DNA of 64,000 nt from Nocardioides palaemonis (GTDB taxonomy: Bacteria; Actinomycetota; Actinomycetes; Propionibacteriales; Nocardioidaceae), in assembly GCF_018275325.1 (NCBI RefSeq), contig NZ_JAGVQR010000001.1, forward strand, positions 558,001 through 622,000, read 5' to 3'. Shown here in pieces: positions 43,044 through 52,218 of this stretch. The notes beneath the pieces were generated by a model. That model was given only the letters and a program-made list of their open reading frames with translations, made no database searches and was not told the origin of the DNA. Within the stretch, counting starts at the first letter, position 1; each line of letters opens with the position of its first letter. The translations under genes were made by a program, and so were the position numbers.

Positions 43044-43923
43044 CCCGCGGGAGGCCCGACAGGAAGGCCCGGTAGTCGGCGACGCTCAGCGCCGGGGCCT
43101 CCAGCATCGGCATGTGCCCGACGCCGGGATAGGTCACCGAGCGGGCGCCCGCGATGCCGGTCGTCCACACGCCCGCGGTGCTCGGGTGGACCAGCCGGTC
43201 CTCCTCGCCCCACATGACCAGGGTCGGGACCCGGACCTCGCCGAGCCGGTCGTCGAGCGTCGCCACCCCGTAGAAGTCGCGGAAGACCTCCTCGAGCTGG
43301 TGGCGCCGCGCGACGTAGTCGGCTGCGATCGCCGCGCGGAGGAACGCCGGCAGGAACGGCGGGCGGGCCATCGTCATGGCGTAGAAGTCGGGGAAGTCGG
43401 CCACGCTCTCGAGCAGGAACGGGTTGCGCCCCTGGCGGAAGAGCAGCTCGGCGTCGCTCGGCTCCGGCTGCGTCACGCCGACGGCGTCGCTCAGCAGCAG
43501 CGACCGCACCCGGTCGGGGTGGTCGACGGCGAGCGTCGCGGCGACGAAGCCGCCCATCGAGTTGCCGGCGACGTGGGCGCGGTCGATGCCGAGGTGGTCG
43601 AGGACCGCGACGACGCGCCGCGCCTGCGCGGGAGCGGAGTAGCCGATGCCGGTGGTGAAGCCGGACGCGCCGTGGCCGGCGAGGTCGGGCACCACGACCC
43701 GGTGGTCCTCGAGCAGGTGGCGGGCGAAGCGCACCCAGACCACGCGGTCCGCGGAGTAGCCGTGCAGCAGCACGACCGGCGGCGCGTCGACCGGCCCACC
43801 CTCGAGGACGGCGAGGCGCGCGTCGCCGACGTCGACGGTGCGCTCGCGCAGGCCGTACGCCCGCGCCTCGGCGCTGGTGGCCGCCGCGAGGAGGCGTGCT
43901 GCGACGGCGGTGCGGCGGCTCAC
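43027..43923 (-). CDS. Alpha/beta hydrolase
   Basis: This 298-residue protein has the oxyanion region LLHGYSADRVVW, the nucleophile elbow GNSMGG (Ser near residue 122), an Asp in WGEEDRLVHP and a final His in GVGHMPMLE. It resembles esterases or meta-cleavage-type C-C hydrolases; substrate unknown. Last gene of an operon with an SDR and a flavin monooxygenase, together suggesting oxidative breakdown of a ketone or ester (a Baeyer-Villiger-type route): alcohol to ketone, ketone to ester, ester to acid. Confidence 0.88.
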   Translation of the reverse strand: MSRRTAVAARLLAAATSAEARAYGLRERTVDVGDARLAVLEGGPVDAPPVVLLHGYSADRVVWVRFARHLLEDHRVVVPDLAGHGASGFTTGIGYSAPAQARRVVAVLDHLGIDRAHVAGNSMGGFVAATLAVDHPDRVRSLLLSDAVGVTQPEPSDAELLFRQGRNPFLLESVADFPDFYAMTMARPPFLPAFLRAAIAADYVARRHQLEEVFRDFYGVATLDDRLGEVRVPTLVMWGEEDRLVHPSTAGVWTTGIAGARSVTYPGVGHMPMLEAPALSVADYRAFLSGLPRVSRAG

Positions 43924-44759
43924 CTGCCGCCCCGCGACCGCACGACGCCGGTGATCAGCCGCTGGTACCCGGTCGGCGCCAGCCGTGCCATCGCGTCGAA
44001 CACCCGCGCGTCAGGCCCGATGAGCACCCGACGCCTGTTCTTCCGCACCCCCTCGACGATCACCTCGGCCGCCTTCGCGGGGGTCGTGATGAACGACTTC
44101 TCGAACTCGCTGGTCGCGGCGTCGGCGGGCTTCCCGGTGGCGCCGGCCACGCTCCCGTCCACCCGGGCGGAGCGGGCGATGTTGGTCTTGATGCCGCCGG
44201 GGTGGACGCACGTGGCGCTCACGCACGACCGGGTCAGCTCGAGGTCCTGGCGCAGCGACTCGGTGAACCCGCGCACCGCGTACTTGCTGGCGTTGTAGCC
44301 GCTCATCAGCGGCTGCGCGGTGAGCCCGAAGACGCTGGAGATGTTGACGACGTGGCCCTCGCCGGACGCCTCGAGGTGGGGGAGGAACGCCTTCGTGCCG
44401 TGGACGACGCCCCAGAAGTTGATGCCCATGATCCACCGGTAGTCGTCGGTCGACAGCGACATCACGGTGCCGGAGAGCGCGACGCCGGCGTTGTTGACCA
44501 CCAGGTTGGCGCGGCCGTGGTCGGCGACGACGGCGTCCGCCCAGGAGCGGACCGCGGCCTCGTCGGCCACGTCGACGACCGCGGTCGTGACGGCCCGCGC
44601 CCGGCCGGCGAGCAGCCGCTCGGTCCCGGCGAGCCCGTCGGCCGAGACGTCCGAGAGGGCCAGTCGGCAGCCCTGGTCGGCGAGGTGCAGCGCGAGGGCG
44701 CGGCCGATCCCGGAGCCCGCGCCGGTGACGGCGGCGACCTTGTCGTCGAGCTGCTTCAT
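43920..44759 (-). CDS. Short-chain dehydrogenase/reductase
   Basis: This 279-residue SDR has the classical TGAGSGIG cofactor loop (residues 12-19), NNAG near 89, catalytic Ser in NISSVFG and the YNASK motif with Tyr and Lys. It probably oxidises or reduces an alcohol/ketone pair. It overlaps both the hydrolase and the monooxygenase genes by four bases, so all three are made as a set. Confidence 0.92.
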   Translation of the reverse strand: MKQLDDKVAAVTGAGSGIGRALALHLADQGCRLALSDVSADGLAGTERLLAGRARAVTTAVVDVADEAAVRSWADAVVADHGRANLVVNNAGVALSGTVMSLSTDDYRWIMGINFWGVVHGTKAFLPHLEASGEGHVVNISSVFGLTAQPLMSGYNASKYAVRGFTESLRQDLELTRSCVSATCVHPGGIKTNIARSARVDGSVAGATGKPADAATSEFEKSFITTPAKAAEVIVEGVRKNRRRVLIGPDARVFDAMARLAPTGYQRLITGVVRSRGGR

Positions 44760-46240
44760 GCGGGGATCCTCTCGTCGGCGGTGCTGGTGACGGTGCTGAT
44801 GACGTGGTGCTCGGGGCGGAAGCGCCGCGCGAGGCGGCGGAAGGAGAAGGAGAAGCCGGGGAACATCGCGACCACGCGGCCCGAGCGCGACTGGTACCAC
44901 GACGTGCAGCCGCCGTCGTGCCACACCGTGTGCTCCATCTCGCGGTGGATCATCGCCGTGTAGTCGTCCTCGGCGCCGGCGGTGACCTCGATGCTCGCCT
45001 CGGGGGAGTCGACGACCGCGCCGATCGCGCGCTCGAGGTAGGCCATCTGCGACTCGATGACGAAGATCGCGCTCGTGTGGCCGATGCCGGTGTTGGGGCC
45101 GGTGACGACGAAGAAGTTGGGGAAGCCCGGGACGGCCGTGCCGAGGTAGGCCCGCGGGAAGTCGTGCCACACGTCGGCCAGGCGTACGCCGTCGCGACCG
45201 CGCACGTCGTGGGCGACGAGGCCGTCGGTGGCGTCGTAGCCGGTGGAGAAGACCACGACGTCGAGGTCGAGGTGCTCGCCCGAGGCGGTCACGACACCCG
45301 TCGCGTCGAAGTGGTCGATGGCGTCGTGGCGGTCGTGCAGCGTGGTGTTCGCGGCCGACAGCGCGGGGTAGAGCGTGTCGGACAGGATCACCCGCTTGCA
45401 GCCCAGCGTGTAGTCGGGCGTGACCTTCGCCCGCAGCTCCGGGTCGGGCACCTGCGCTTCGATGTGCTGCAGCGCGGCACGCTGGGCCGCGCGACGCAGC
45501 AGGAAGCGGCTGTGCTTGAAGCCGATCACGCGGGTCTCGAGCCGCCAGTAGATCCAGGTGCGCAACGCGCGCTGGAGAGGTCGCGCGCGCAGCAGGCGGC
45601 GCTGCCACGGCGTGAAGACGTGGTCGCGGCGCGGCATCACCCAGTGCGGGCTGCGCTGGAAGACGTGCAGGCGACCGGCCTCCGGCTGGATCGCCGGGAT
45701 CACCTGGGCGGCGCTCGCGCCCGAGCCGACCACCGCGACCCGCGCGCCGGCGAGGTCGACGTCGTGGTCCCAGCCGTTGGTGTGGAAGGAGGCGCCCTCG
45801 AAGTCGGCGAGCCCGGGGAAGTCCGGCACGACCGGCGTGCTCAGCGGACCGGTCGCGTTGACCAGGAAGCGGGCCCGGTGCTCAGCACCGTCGCTGGTGC
45901 GCACGCACCACTGCGTCCCGTCCCACTCCGCCGCCGTCACGTCGGCCCCGAGGACCGTGCGCTCGCGGAGCCGGTGGGCGTCGATGACGTGCTCGGTGTA
46001 GGCGCGGAGCTCGGCCTGGTCGGCGTACATCTGGGTCCAGGGCCACGGCTCCGAGGCGATCGAGTAGAGCGGCGACGGGACGTCGACCGCCGCGCCGGGG
46101 TAGGAGTTCTGGCACCAGGTGCCGCCCATGAAGTCGCGGCGTTCGAGGATCGTCACGTCGAGGCCGCGGCGGAGCAGGGTCATCGCCGCGAGCTGGCCGC
46201 CGAAGCCGCTGCCGATCACGAGCACGGTGCTGGTCGCCAC
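44756..46240 (-). CDS. Flavin-containing (Baeyer-Villiger-type) monooxygenase
   Basis: This 494-residue protein has an FAD motif GSGFGGQLAAMTLL near residue 8, the Baeyer-Villiger-type fingerprint FEGASFHTNGWDHD (FxGxxxHxxxW) near 147 and an NADPH motif VVGSGASAAQ near 168. It would insert oxygen next to a carbonyl or oxidise a heteroatom. GTG 46240 has a GGGGAGG ribosome binding site. First gene of a three-gene catabolic operon. Confidence 0.92.
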   Translation of the reverse strand: MATSTVLVIGSGFGGQLAAMTLLRRGLDVTILERRDFMGGTWCQNSYPGAAVDVPSPLYSIASEPWPWTQMYADQAELRAYTEHVIDAHRLRERTVLGADVTAAEWDGTQWCVRTSDGAEHRARFLVNATGPLSTPVVPDFPGLADFEGASFHTNGWDHDVDLAGARVAVVGSGASAAQVIPAIQPEAGRLHVFQRSPHWVMPRRDHVFTPWQRRLLRARPLQRALRTWIYWRLETRVIGFKHSRFLLRRAAQRAALQHIEAQVPDPELRAKVTPDYTLGCKRVILSDTLYPALSAANTTLHDRHDAIDHFDATGVVTASGEHLDLDVVVFSTGYDATDGLVAHDVRGRDGVRLADVWHDFPRAYLGTAVPGFPNFFVVTGPNTGIGHTSAIFVIESQMAYLERAIGAVVDSPEASIEVTAGAEDDYTAMIHREMEHTVWHDGGCTSWYQSRSGRVVAMFPGFSFSFRRLARRFRPEHHVISTVTSTADERIPA

Positions 46241-46319
46241 GTCGTCGCCTCCCCGTCAGGAATCCGGTGTCGTCACACTAAGTGGAGACGCCTGATTCCG
46301 CATTGACGAGTGACCCACG

Positions 46320-46958
46320 TCACGCCGGGTGGACCGGGTCGACCAGCGCGGTCGACGCGCCGGCGAGGAACCGCGCGAGGGTCTCCGCGACCTGCGCGCG
46401 GGAGGTGGAGCGGCCGGCGCTCGTCCACGTCACGACCGCGTGGCTGACCGCCCCGACCGCGGCGCTCGCGAGGAGCTCGCGGGTCGCGGGCGACAGCCCG
46501 GCGACGCCGTCGCGACCGGAGGCCACGTCGAGCATGAGGTGGCCGAAGGCCTGCATCCGCGCGAGGTAGGCCGCCTCCACCCGCGGGCTCACGCCGAGCA
46601 CCTCGAACCACACCACGCGGGTCAGCCGCGGGTCGTCCTCGACGACCGCGAGGAAGGCGTCGAGGCCGCGTCGGGCGACGTCGGTGACCTCGTCGGACGG
46701 GCCGTCCAGCGCGGCGACCGCCGCCGCCTCGAGCCGGTCGGTGCCCTCGGCGTAGACCGCGAGGAGGAGGTCCTCGGTGGAGTCGAACTGCTCGTAGAAG
46801 TAGCGGTCGCTGACCTTCGCCGCCCGGCACAGCTGCCGCACGGTGGTCGCGCGGTAGCCGGCGGTGCCGAAGAGCTCGAGCCCGGCGTCGAGGAGCTGGC
46901 GGCGCCGGCGGGCCAGCCGGTCGTCGGCCGACTCCCCGGCGTACGTGCGACCACTCAC
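46320..46958 (-). CDS. TetR family transcriptional regulator
   Basis: This 212-residue protein has an N-terminal TetR helix-turn-helix (RRQLLDAGLELFGTAGYRATTV then CRAAKVSDRYFYEQFDSTEDLL, residues 19-65). It lies in the same direction as, and just upstream of, the monooxygenase operon and is a candidate repressor of it. The intervening 79 bases contain GGAATC/GATTCC half sites (46259-46264 and 46294-46299) that could be its operator. Confidence 0.9.
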   Translation of the reverse strand: MSGRTYAGESADDRLARRRRQLLDAGLELFGTAGYRATTVRQLCRAAKVSDRYFYEQFDSTEDLLLAVYAEGTDRLEAAAVAALDGPSDEVTDVARRGLDAFLAVVEDDPRLTRVVWFEVLGVSPRVEAAYLARMQAFGHLMLDVASGRDGVAGLSPATRELLASAAVGAVSHAVVTWTSAGRSTSRAQVAETLARFLAGASTALVDPVHPA

Positions 46959-47020
46959 GCGGCCATCAGACCACAGCCGACCTCGGCCGGCGCGGCGCGC
47001 AGGTGGCAGACTCGCCCGCC

Positions 47021-48466
47021 ATGGAGAACCTCACCGTCATCGTCCTCGCCGCGGGCGGCGGCACCCGGATGAAGTCGAAGACCATGAAGGTGCTGCACCC
47101 GGTCGCGGGCCGCTCGATGATCGGCCACGTGCTGCGTGCCGTGCAGGCCGTCGAGCCCACGAGCGTCGTCGCGGTCGTCGGCCACCAGCGCGAGCAGGTC
47201 GGCCCGCACATCACCTCGCTGCTGCCCGACGCGGTGCTCGCGGTGCAGGAGACCCAGGAGGGCACCGGCCACGCCGTACGGATCGCGATGGAGGCGTGCG
47301 GCGCCACCACCGGCACGGTGATCGTCGCCGCGGGCGACACCCCGATGCTGGAGGGCGAGTCGCTGCGGGCCTTCGCCGAGGAGCACGAGGCCGCCCAGCG
47401 CGCGGTCAGCATCCTCACCGGCAAGGTGGCGAACCCGTTCGGCTACGGCCGCATCCTGCGCAACCACGAGGGTGACGTCGAGGGGATCGTGGAGGAGAAG
47501 GAGGCGACGCCGGAGCAGCGCGAGATCGACGAGATCAACTCCGGCATCCTCGCCTTCGACGCCGCGTTCCTGGTGTCCGCGCTGCCGCGGATCACCAACG
47601 ACAACGCCAAGGGCGAGTACTACCTCACCGATGCCGTCGGCCTGGCCCGCGAGGACGGCCTGACCGTCGGCGCGCACCTCGTCGACGACGTCGCCCAGAC
47701 CGAGGGGGCCAACGACCGCGCCCAGCTCGCCGAGCTCGGTCGCGAGATGAACCGCCGGATCGTGACCCGCTGGATGAAGGACGGCGTCACCGTCATGGAC
47801 CCCGCCACCACGTGGATCGAGGCCGACGTCGTCCTCGAGCCGGACGTGACGATCCTCCCCGGCACCCAGCTCCTCGGCGCCACCGTCGTCCGTGAGGACG
47901 CCGTCGTCGGCCCCGACACCACGCTCAAGGACTGCGAGGTGGGCGTCGGCGCCCGCGTCGTGCGCACCCACGGCGAGCTCGCCGAGATCGGCGACGCCGC
48001 GACGGTCGGTCCGTTCGCCTACCTCCGCCCCGGCACCCGGCTCGGGACCGGCGGCAAGATCGGCACCTTCGTCGAGACGAAGAACTCCGAGATCGGCGAC
48101 GGCGCCAAGGTGCCGCACCTGTCCTACGTCGGCGACGCCGAGATCGGCGAGGGCACCAACATCGGCGCCGGCACGATCTTCGCCAACTACGACGGGGTCG
48201 CCAAGCACCGCACCGTGATCGGCAGGCAGGCCCGCACCGGGTCCAACAACACCTTCGTCGCGCCGGTGCAGGTCGGCGACGGCGCGGGCACCGCCGGCGG
48301 CACCGTCGTACGCCGCAACGTCCCCGCCGGAGCGCTCGCGGTGAGCAGCGGTCCGCAGCGCAACCTCGAGGGCTGGACCGAGTCGAAGCGGGCCGGGACG
48401 GCGCAGGCCGAGGCGGCGGCCGCGGCGCGAACGGCCGGTGAACGTGAGGCGGCCCACGAGGAGTGA
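47021..48466 (+). CDS. glmU: Bifunctional N-acetylglucosamine-1-P uridyltransferase / glucosamine-1-P acetyltransferase
   Basis: This 481-residue GlmU has the uridyltransferase motif LAAGGGTRMKSKTMKVLHPV near residue 8. A left-handed beta-helix acetyltransferase domain spans residues about 255-455, with hexapeptide repeats and KVPHLSYVGDAEIGEGTNIGAGT. It makes UDP-GlcNAc for peptidoglycan and other cell wall polymers. ATG 47021 is chosen over GTG 47003 by similarity to other GlmU starts. The roughly 30-residue Ala/Glu-rich tail is lineage specific. Followed by prs. Confidence 0.96.
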   Translation: MENLTVIVLAAGGGTRMKSKTMKVLHPVAGRSMIGHVLRAVQAVEPTSVVAVVGHQREQVGPHITSLLPDAVLAVQETQEGTGHAVRIAMEACGATTGTVIVAAGDTPMLEGESLRAFAEEHEAAQRAVSILTGKVANPFGYGRILRNHEGDVEGIVEEKEATPEQREIDEINSGILAFDAAFLVSALPRITNDNAKGEYYLTDAVGLAREDGLTVGAHLVDDVAQTEGANDRAQLAELGREMNRRIVTRWMKDGVTVMDPATTWIEADVVLEPDVTILPGTQLLGATVVREDAVVGPDTTLKDCEVGVGARVVRTHGELAEIGDAATVGPFAYLRPGTRLGTGGKIGTFVETKNSEIGDGAKVPHLSYVGDAEIGEGTNIGAGTIFANYDGVAKHRTVIGRQARTGSNNTFVAPVQVGDGAGTAGGTVVRRNVPAGALAVSSGPQRNLEGWTESKRAGTAQAEAAAAARTAGEREAAHEE

Positions 48467-48577
48467 ACCCCGCGCGACCCCGGGGTTGGGCGGACCACCC
48501 TTCGTGGTGAACAATCCAGTGAGCACCTCCGACCAAGCCACCCCCGAGGCTGACCACACAGCGAGGAGTCGCGTCGC

Positions 48578-49558
48578 GTGACCGGAATGAAGCGGACCAC
48601 CGAGAAGAACCTGATGGTCTTCAGTGGTCGGGCCCACCCCGATCTCTCCCGGGAGGTCGCCGACCTCCTCGAGACCGGGCTGGTGCCGCAGAGTGCCTAC
48701 GAGTTCGCCAACGGCGAGCTCTACGTCCGCTACGAGGAGTCGGTCCGGGGGTGCGACGCCTTCGTGATCCAGAGCCACACCGCTCCGATCAACGAGTGGA
48801 TCATGGAGCACCTGATCATGGTCGACGCGCTCAAGCGCGCCTCGGCCAAGCGGATCACGGTGGTGATGCCGTTCTACGGCTACGGCCGCCAGGACAAGAA
48901 GCACCGCGGCCGCGAGCCGATCTCCGCGCGGCTGATGGCCGACCTGTTCAAGACCGCCGGCGCCGACCGGCTGATCACCGTCGACCTGCACGCCGACCAG
49001 ATCCAGGGCTTCTTCAACGGCCCCGTCGACCACCTGATGGCGCTGCCGATCCTCACCGACTACGTCAAGGAGAAGTACGGCGACCAGGAGCTCGCCGTCG
49101 TCTCGCCCGACGCCGGCCGGATCAAGGTCGCCGAGCGCTGGTCGGCCCGCCTCGGCGGCGCGCCGCTGGCCTTCATCCACAAGAGCCGCCGCACCGACGT
49201 GGCCAACGAGGTCGTCGCCAACCGGGTCGTGGGTGACGTCAAGGGCAAGATCTGCGTCCTCACCGATGACATGGTCGACACCGGCGGCACCATCGTGAAG
49301 GCCGCGGAGGCCTGCATGGCCGACGGCGCGGCCGGCGTGGTGATCGCCGCGACCCACCCGATCCTCTCCGACCCCGCCGTCGACCGGCTGAAGAACTCCT
49401 CGGCCCTCGAGGTCGTCGTCACCAACACCCTCCCGGTGCCGGCCGACAAGCAGTTCGACAAGCTCACCACGCTCTCGATCGCCCCGCTGATCGCCCGCGC
49501 GATCCGCGAGGTCTTCGAGGACGGCTCGGTGACGTCGATGTTCGAGGGTCACGCGTAG
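48578..49558 (+). CDS. prs: Ribose-phosphate pyrophosphokinase
   Basis: This 326-residue protein has all PRPP synthetase signatures: ANGELYVRYEESVRG, FYGYGRQDKKHRGREPISA, VDLHADQIQGFF and the PRPP loop VLTDDMVDTGGT. It makes PRPP for nucleotide, His and Trp synthesis. GTG 48578 and ATG 48587 are both possible. The glmU-prs order is widespread in Gram-positive bacteria. Confidence 0.96.
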   Translation: MTGMKRTTEKNLMVFSGRAHPDLSREVADLLETGLVPQSAYEFANGELYVRYEESVRGCDAFVIQSHTAPINEWIMEHLIMVDALKRASAKRITVVMPFYGYGRQDKKHRGREPISARLMADLFKTAGADRLITVDLHADQIQGFFNGPVDHLMALPILTDYVKEKYGDQELAVVSPDAGRIKVAERWSARLGGAPLAFIHKSRRTDVANEVVANRVVGDVKGKICVLTDDMVDTGGTIVKAAEACMADGAAGVVIAATHPILSDPAVDRLKNSSALEVVVTNTLPVPADKQFDKLTTLSIAPLIARAIREVFEDGSVTSMFEGHA

Positions 49559-49713
49559 GCACCCTGCGAGGAACGAGCAGGGGTGCCGCGACGCGGGAGA
49601 TCGAGCAAGCCCCGCGGGTGAGCTCGCGAACCCCCGACGGGAGCGTCGAGATCCGCGTCTGACCCACGCCTGACCTCATTTCAGCGATCCCCGGTCAGCC
49701 GGGGATCGCTGAA
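49558..49713. terminator. Intergenic region with three successive hairpins
   Basis: Directly at the prs stop codon, GGCACCCTGC (49558-49567) pairs with 49577-49587 with one bulge. A second stem GACGCGG (49590-49596) pairs with 49653-49659. A third, perfect 15-bp stem pairs 49680-49694 with 49699-49713 (TCAGCGATCCCCGG core, loop TCAG). The region separates prs from the convergent pepN gene and probably terminates both. Confidence 0.75.
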
Positions 49714-49742
49714 GGGGACGCCGGCGGCCCCCGGATCCGCGC

Positions 49743-52151
49743 TCAGAGCGTCCGGTCGAGGTCGTCGAGGTGGTCGTTCCACGACCGCGCGAGGACGGTG
49801 GGGACGTCGCCCGCGGCGAGGGCGGCGGCGACCTCGTCGCGCAGCTCACGGCGTACGGCCACCGGCAGCGGCAGGCGGGGGAACGCGTCGCCGATGCTGT
49901 CGGCCATCGCCTGGCCCGACTGCTTCGCCAGCGTGAGGCCGTCGGTGACGTAGCGCGAGAGGTAGGGGCGCAGCAGGTCGGCCTGCTCCCAGCCCCAGAA
50001 GCCGGCGGCGGTCGCGTCGAGCTCGTGGGTGCTCAGCTCGCCGCTCGTCAGTCGCTCCCAGGTCGCGGCCTTGGCCTCCTCGGTCGGCACCGCGGCGCGC
50101 GCGGACAGCGAGGCGTGGTGCCCCGAGACGGACCGGTCGCGCTCGACCTCGGCGTCGACGTACGACGGGTCGCCGAGCTCGGCGAGCCGGTGGACGGCGG
50201 CCCAGCGCACGCTCGGGTCGACGTCGTCGCGTCCGAGCCAGTCGGCGAGGAAGTCCCGATCGGCGCTCAGCCGGGCCAGCACGCGGGCGGCGCCGGGGGC
50301 GAGGAGCGGGTCGCCGCCGTCGACGGCCCCCTTCGCGATGTCCGCCACGACCGCGAGGTGGCCCGCGACCGCAGCCGGCTCGTCATAGCGGCGCACCACG
50401 AGCTGGAGCGCGCGCATCACGCCCTCGAAGACGAGCGGGTGCCGCTCGAGGCGCAGGTGACGGTCGGCCAGCGCCACGAAGTCGGCGACGGGGACGACCT
50501 GGGACTCGGTGAGGTCGGCCGCGGTCCACCACAGCATCGCCCGGGTCAGCTGCGACTCGACCGACGACAGGCCCGCGGTGATCGCGGTCCACGACTGCTC
50601 GTCGGGCCGGACCACGGCGAAGGTCTCGTCGCCCGAGTTGGGCACGACGACCCGCCCGGCGAACTCCTCGAGCCGGACCGGCTCGTCGCCGACCTGCACG
50701 TCGCGCGAGCCCACCAGCCGCATCGCGTCGTCGTACGCCGAGACCGTGATCCGGTGCGAGCGCGAGCCCTCCCGGGCCAGGACGGGCACGCCCTCCTCGC
50801 GGGTCACCCTCAGGGTGTCGAAGCCGGTGCTGCGCAGCCAGTCCTCCGCCCAGCCGCGCACGTCCTTGTCGGTCGCGGCGTCGAGCGAGTCGAGGAAGTC
50901 GGCCAGGGTCGCGTTGCCGAACGCGTGGGTGGTGAGGTGGCGGTTGACGCCGGCGAGGAAGTCGTCCTGGCCGAGCCAGTGGCCGAGCTGCGCGAGCGCC
51001 GCGTTGCCCTTGGCATAGGTGATCATGTCGAAGTTCGCGAACGCCGTGTCGACGTCGACGATCTTCTCGGTGTCCTCCGCGATCGGGTGGGTCGAGCGAC
51101 GCCGGTCGGCGCGGTAGCCGGTGGGCTTGCGGGTGATCGCCGCGGACGTCCAGGCGTCGGTGTAGCCGGCCGCGACGCCGGCGACGTCGTAGCCCATGAA
51201 GTCGGCGAACGACTCGTTGAGCCACGAGTCCTCCCACCACTTCATGGTCACCAGGTCGCCGAACCACATGTGCGCCATCTCGTGGGCGATCGTCGAGGCC
51301 ACCCACTCCTTCTCCAGCTCGGTGGGGGCGCCCTGGGTGAGGTAGGAGTCACGGAAGACGACGCAGCCGGGGAACTCCATCGCGCCCCAGTTGAGGCCGG
51401 GCGCGAAGACCTGCTGGTAGTCGGCGTAGGGGTACTCCGGCTCGAAGACGGTCGTGTAGTGCTGGAAGCACGCGCTCGTGATGCGCTTCAGCTCCTCCGC
51501 GTCGCGGCGCAGCTCGCGCTCCTGCGAGGCGCGCGCGTGCCAGCCGAAGGGCAGCGTGCCGCCCGGGGCCGGGGCGTACGGCTCGTCCCAGGTGACCGAC
51601 ACCCACGGGCCGCCGACGAGGGTGAACAGGTAGGAGGAGAACGGCGGCGTCGTCGCGAAGGTCCACGTGTCGCCCTCGCGCGAGGAGAGCGCGCCGTTGG
51701 CGAGGACCGTCCAGTGCGCCGGCGCCGTGACGCGGACGTCGAAGGTCGACTTGATGTCCGGCTGGTCGAAGCAGGGGATGACCTTCTGGGTGATGTCCAT
51801 CGAGGTGTGCGCGCAGACGTAGCGCTCGCCGTCGGCCGGGTCGACGGTCACGGTCATGCCGTCGCCGTCGGTGACATAGGGCATCCGGGCGGTGACCACG
51901 ACCGTGGTGTCCTCGGCGAGGTCGGTGAGCGCGATCCGGCCGTCCTCGTACGCCGCGGGCGCGCCGTCGAGGGTCACGTCGGTGGCCCCGGTCAGCTCGA
52001 GGAACGTCGAGGCTCCCGGCTCGGTGCACCGGAAGGCGATCCGCGCCTCGACCGTGAAGTGCTCGGTCGAGGTGAGGTCGAGGTGCAGGTCGGTGCGGAC
52101 GTCGGTCACGAGGAGGGCGCGCTCACGCGCCTCGGGCAGCAGGAGGGGCAC
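49743..52151 (-). CDS. pepN: Aminopeptidase N (M1 family) with altered GAMEN motif
   Basis: This 802-residue M1 metallopeptidase has zinc motif H290-E-M-A-H294 with the third ligand E313 (HExxH, 18 residues, E) in the expected WLNES context. The substrate-binding motif normally GAMEN reads G256-A-M-E-F260, followed by PGC. In M1 enzymes the Glu binds the substrate amino group and is kept, so activity is plausible with changed specificity. A C-terminal ERAP1-like helical domain follows. GTG 52151 lies 6 bases after a minus-strand TAGTGT (52158-52163). Confidence 0.93.
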   Translation of the reverse strand: MPLLLPEARERALLVTDVRTDLHLDLTSTEHFTVEARIAFRCTEPGASTFLELTGATDVTLDGAPAAYEDGRIALTDLAEDTTVVVTARMPYVTDGDGMTVTVDPADGERYVCAHTSMDITQKVIPCFDQPDIKSTFDVRVTAPAHWTVLANGALSSREGDTWTFATTPPFSSYLFTLVGGPWVSVTWDEPYAPAPGGTLPFGWHARASQERELRRDAEELKRITSACFQHYTTVFEPEYPYADYQQVFAPGLNWGAMEFPGCVVFRDSYLTQGAPTELEKEWVASTIAHEMAHMWFGDLVTMKWWEDSWLNESFADFMGYDVAGVAAGYTDAWTSAAITRKPTGYRADRRRSTHPIAEDTEKIVDVDTAFANFDMITYAKGNAALAQLGHWLGQDDFLAGVNRHLTTHAFGNATLADFLDSLDAATDKDVRGWAEDWLRSTGFDTLRVTREEGVPVLAREGSRSHRITVSAYDDAMRLVGSRDVQVGDEPVRLEEFAGRVVVPNSGDETFAVVRPDEQSWTAITAGLSSVESQLTRAMLWWTAADLTESQVVPVADFVALADRHLRLERHPLVFEGVMRALQLVVRRYDEPAAVAGHLAVVADIAKGAVDGGDPLLAPGAARVLARLSADRDFLADWLGRDDVDPSVRWAAVHRLAELGDPSYVDAEVERDRSVSGHHASLSARAAVPTEEAKAATWERLTSGELSTHELDATAAGFWGWEQADLLRPYLSRYVTDGLTLAKQSGQAMADSIGDAFPRLPLPVAVRRELRDEVAAALAAGDVPTVLARSWNDHLDDLDRTL

Positions 52152-52157
52152 CCGGTC

Positions 52158-52163
52158 ACACTA
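52158..52163 (-). promoter_or_regulatory. Putative -10 box (TAGTGT) of pepN
   Basis: The minus-strand TAGTGT is 6 bases before GTG 52151, predicting a leaderless pepN transcript. Confidence 0.5.
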
Positions 52164-52218
52164 GAGGCACGGTCCAGTCCGCCGCCTCCGGGATTCGACC
52201 CGGCGCGGGGGCGGGGTC

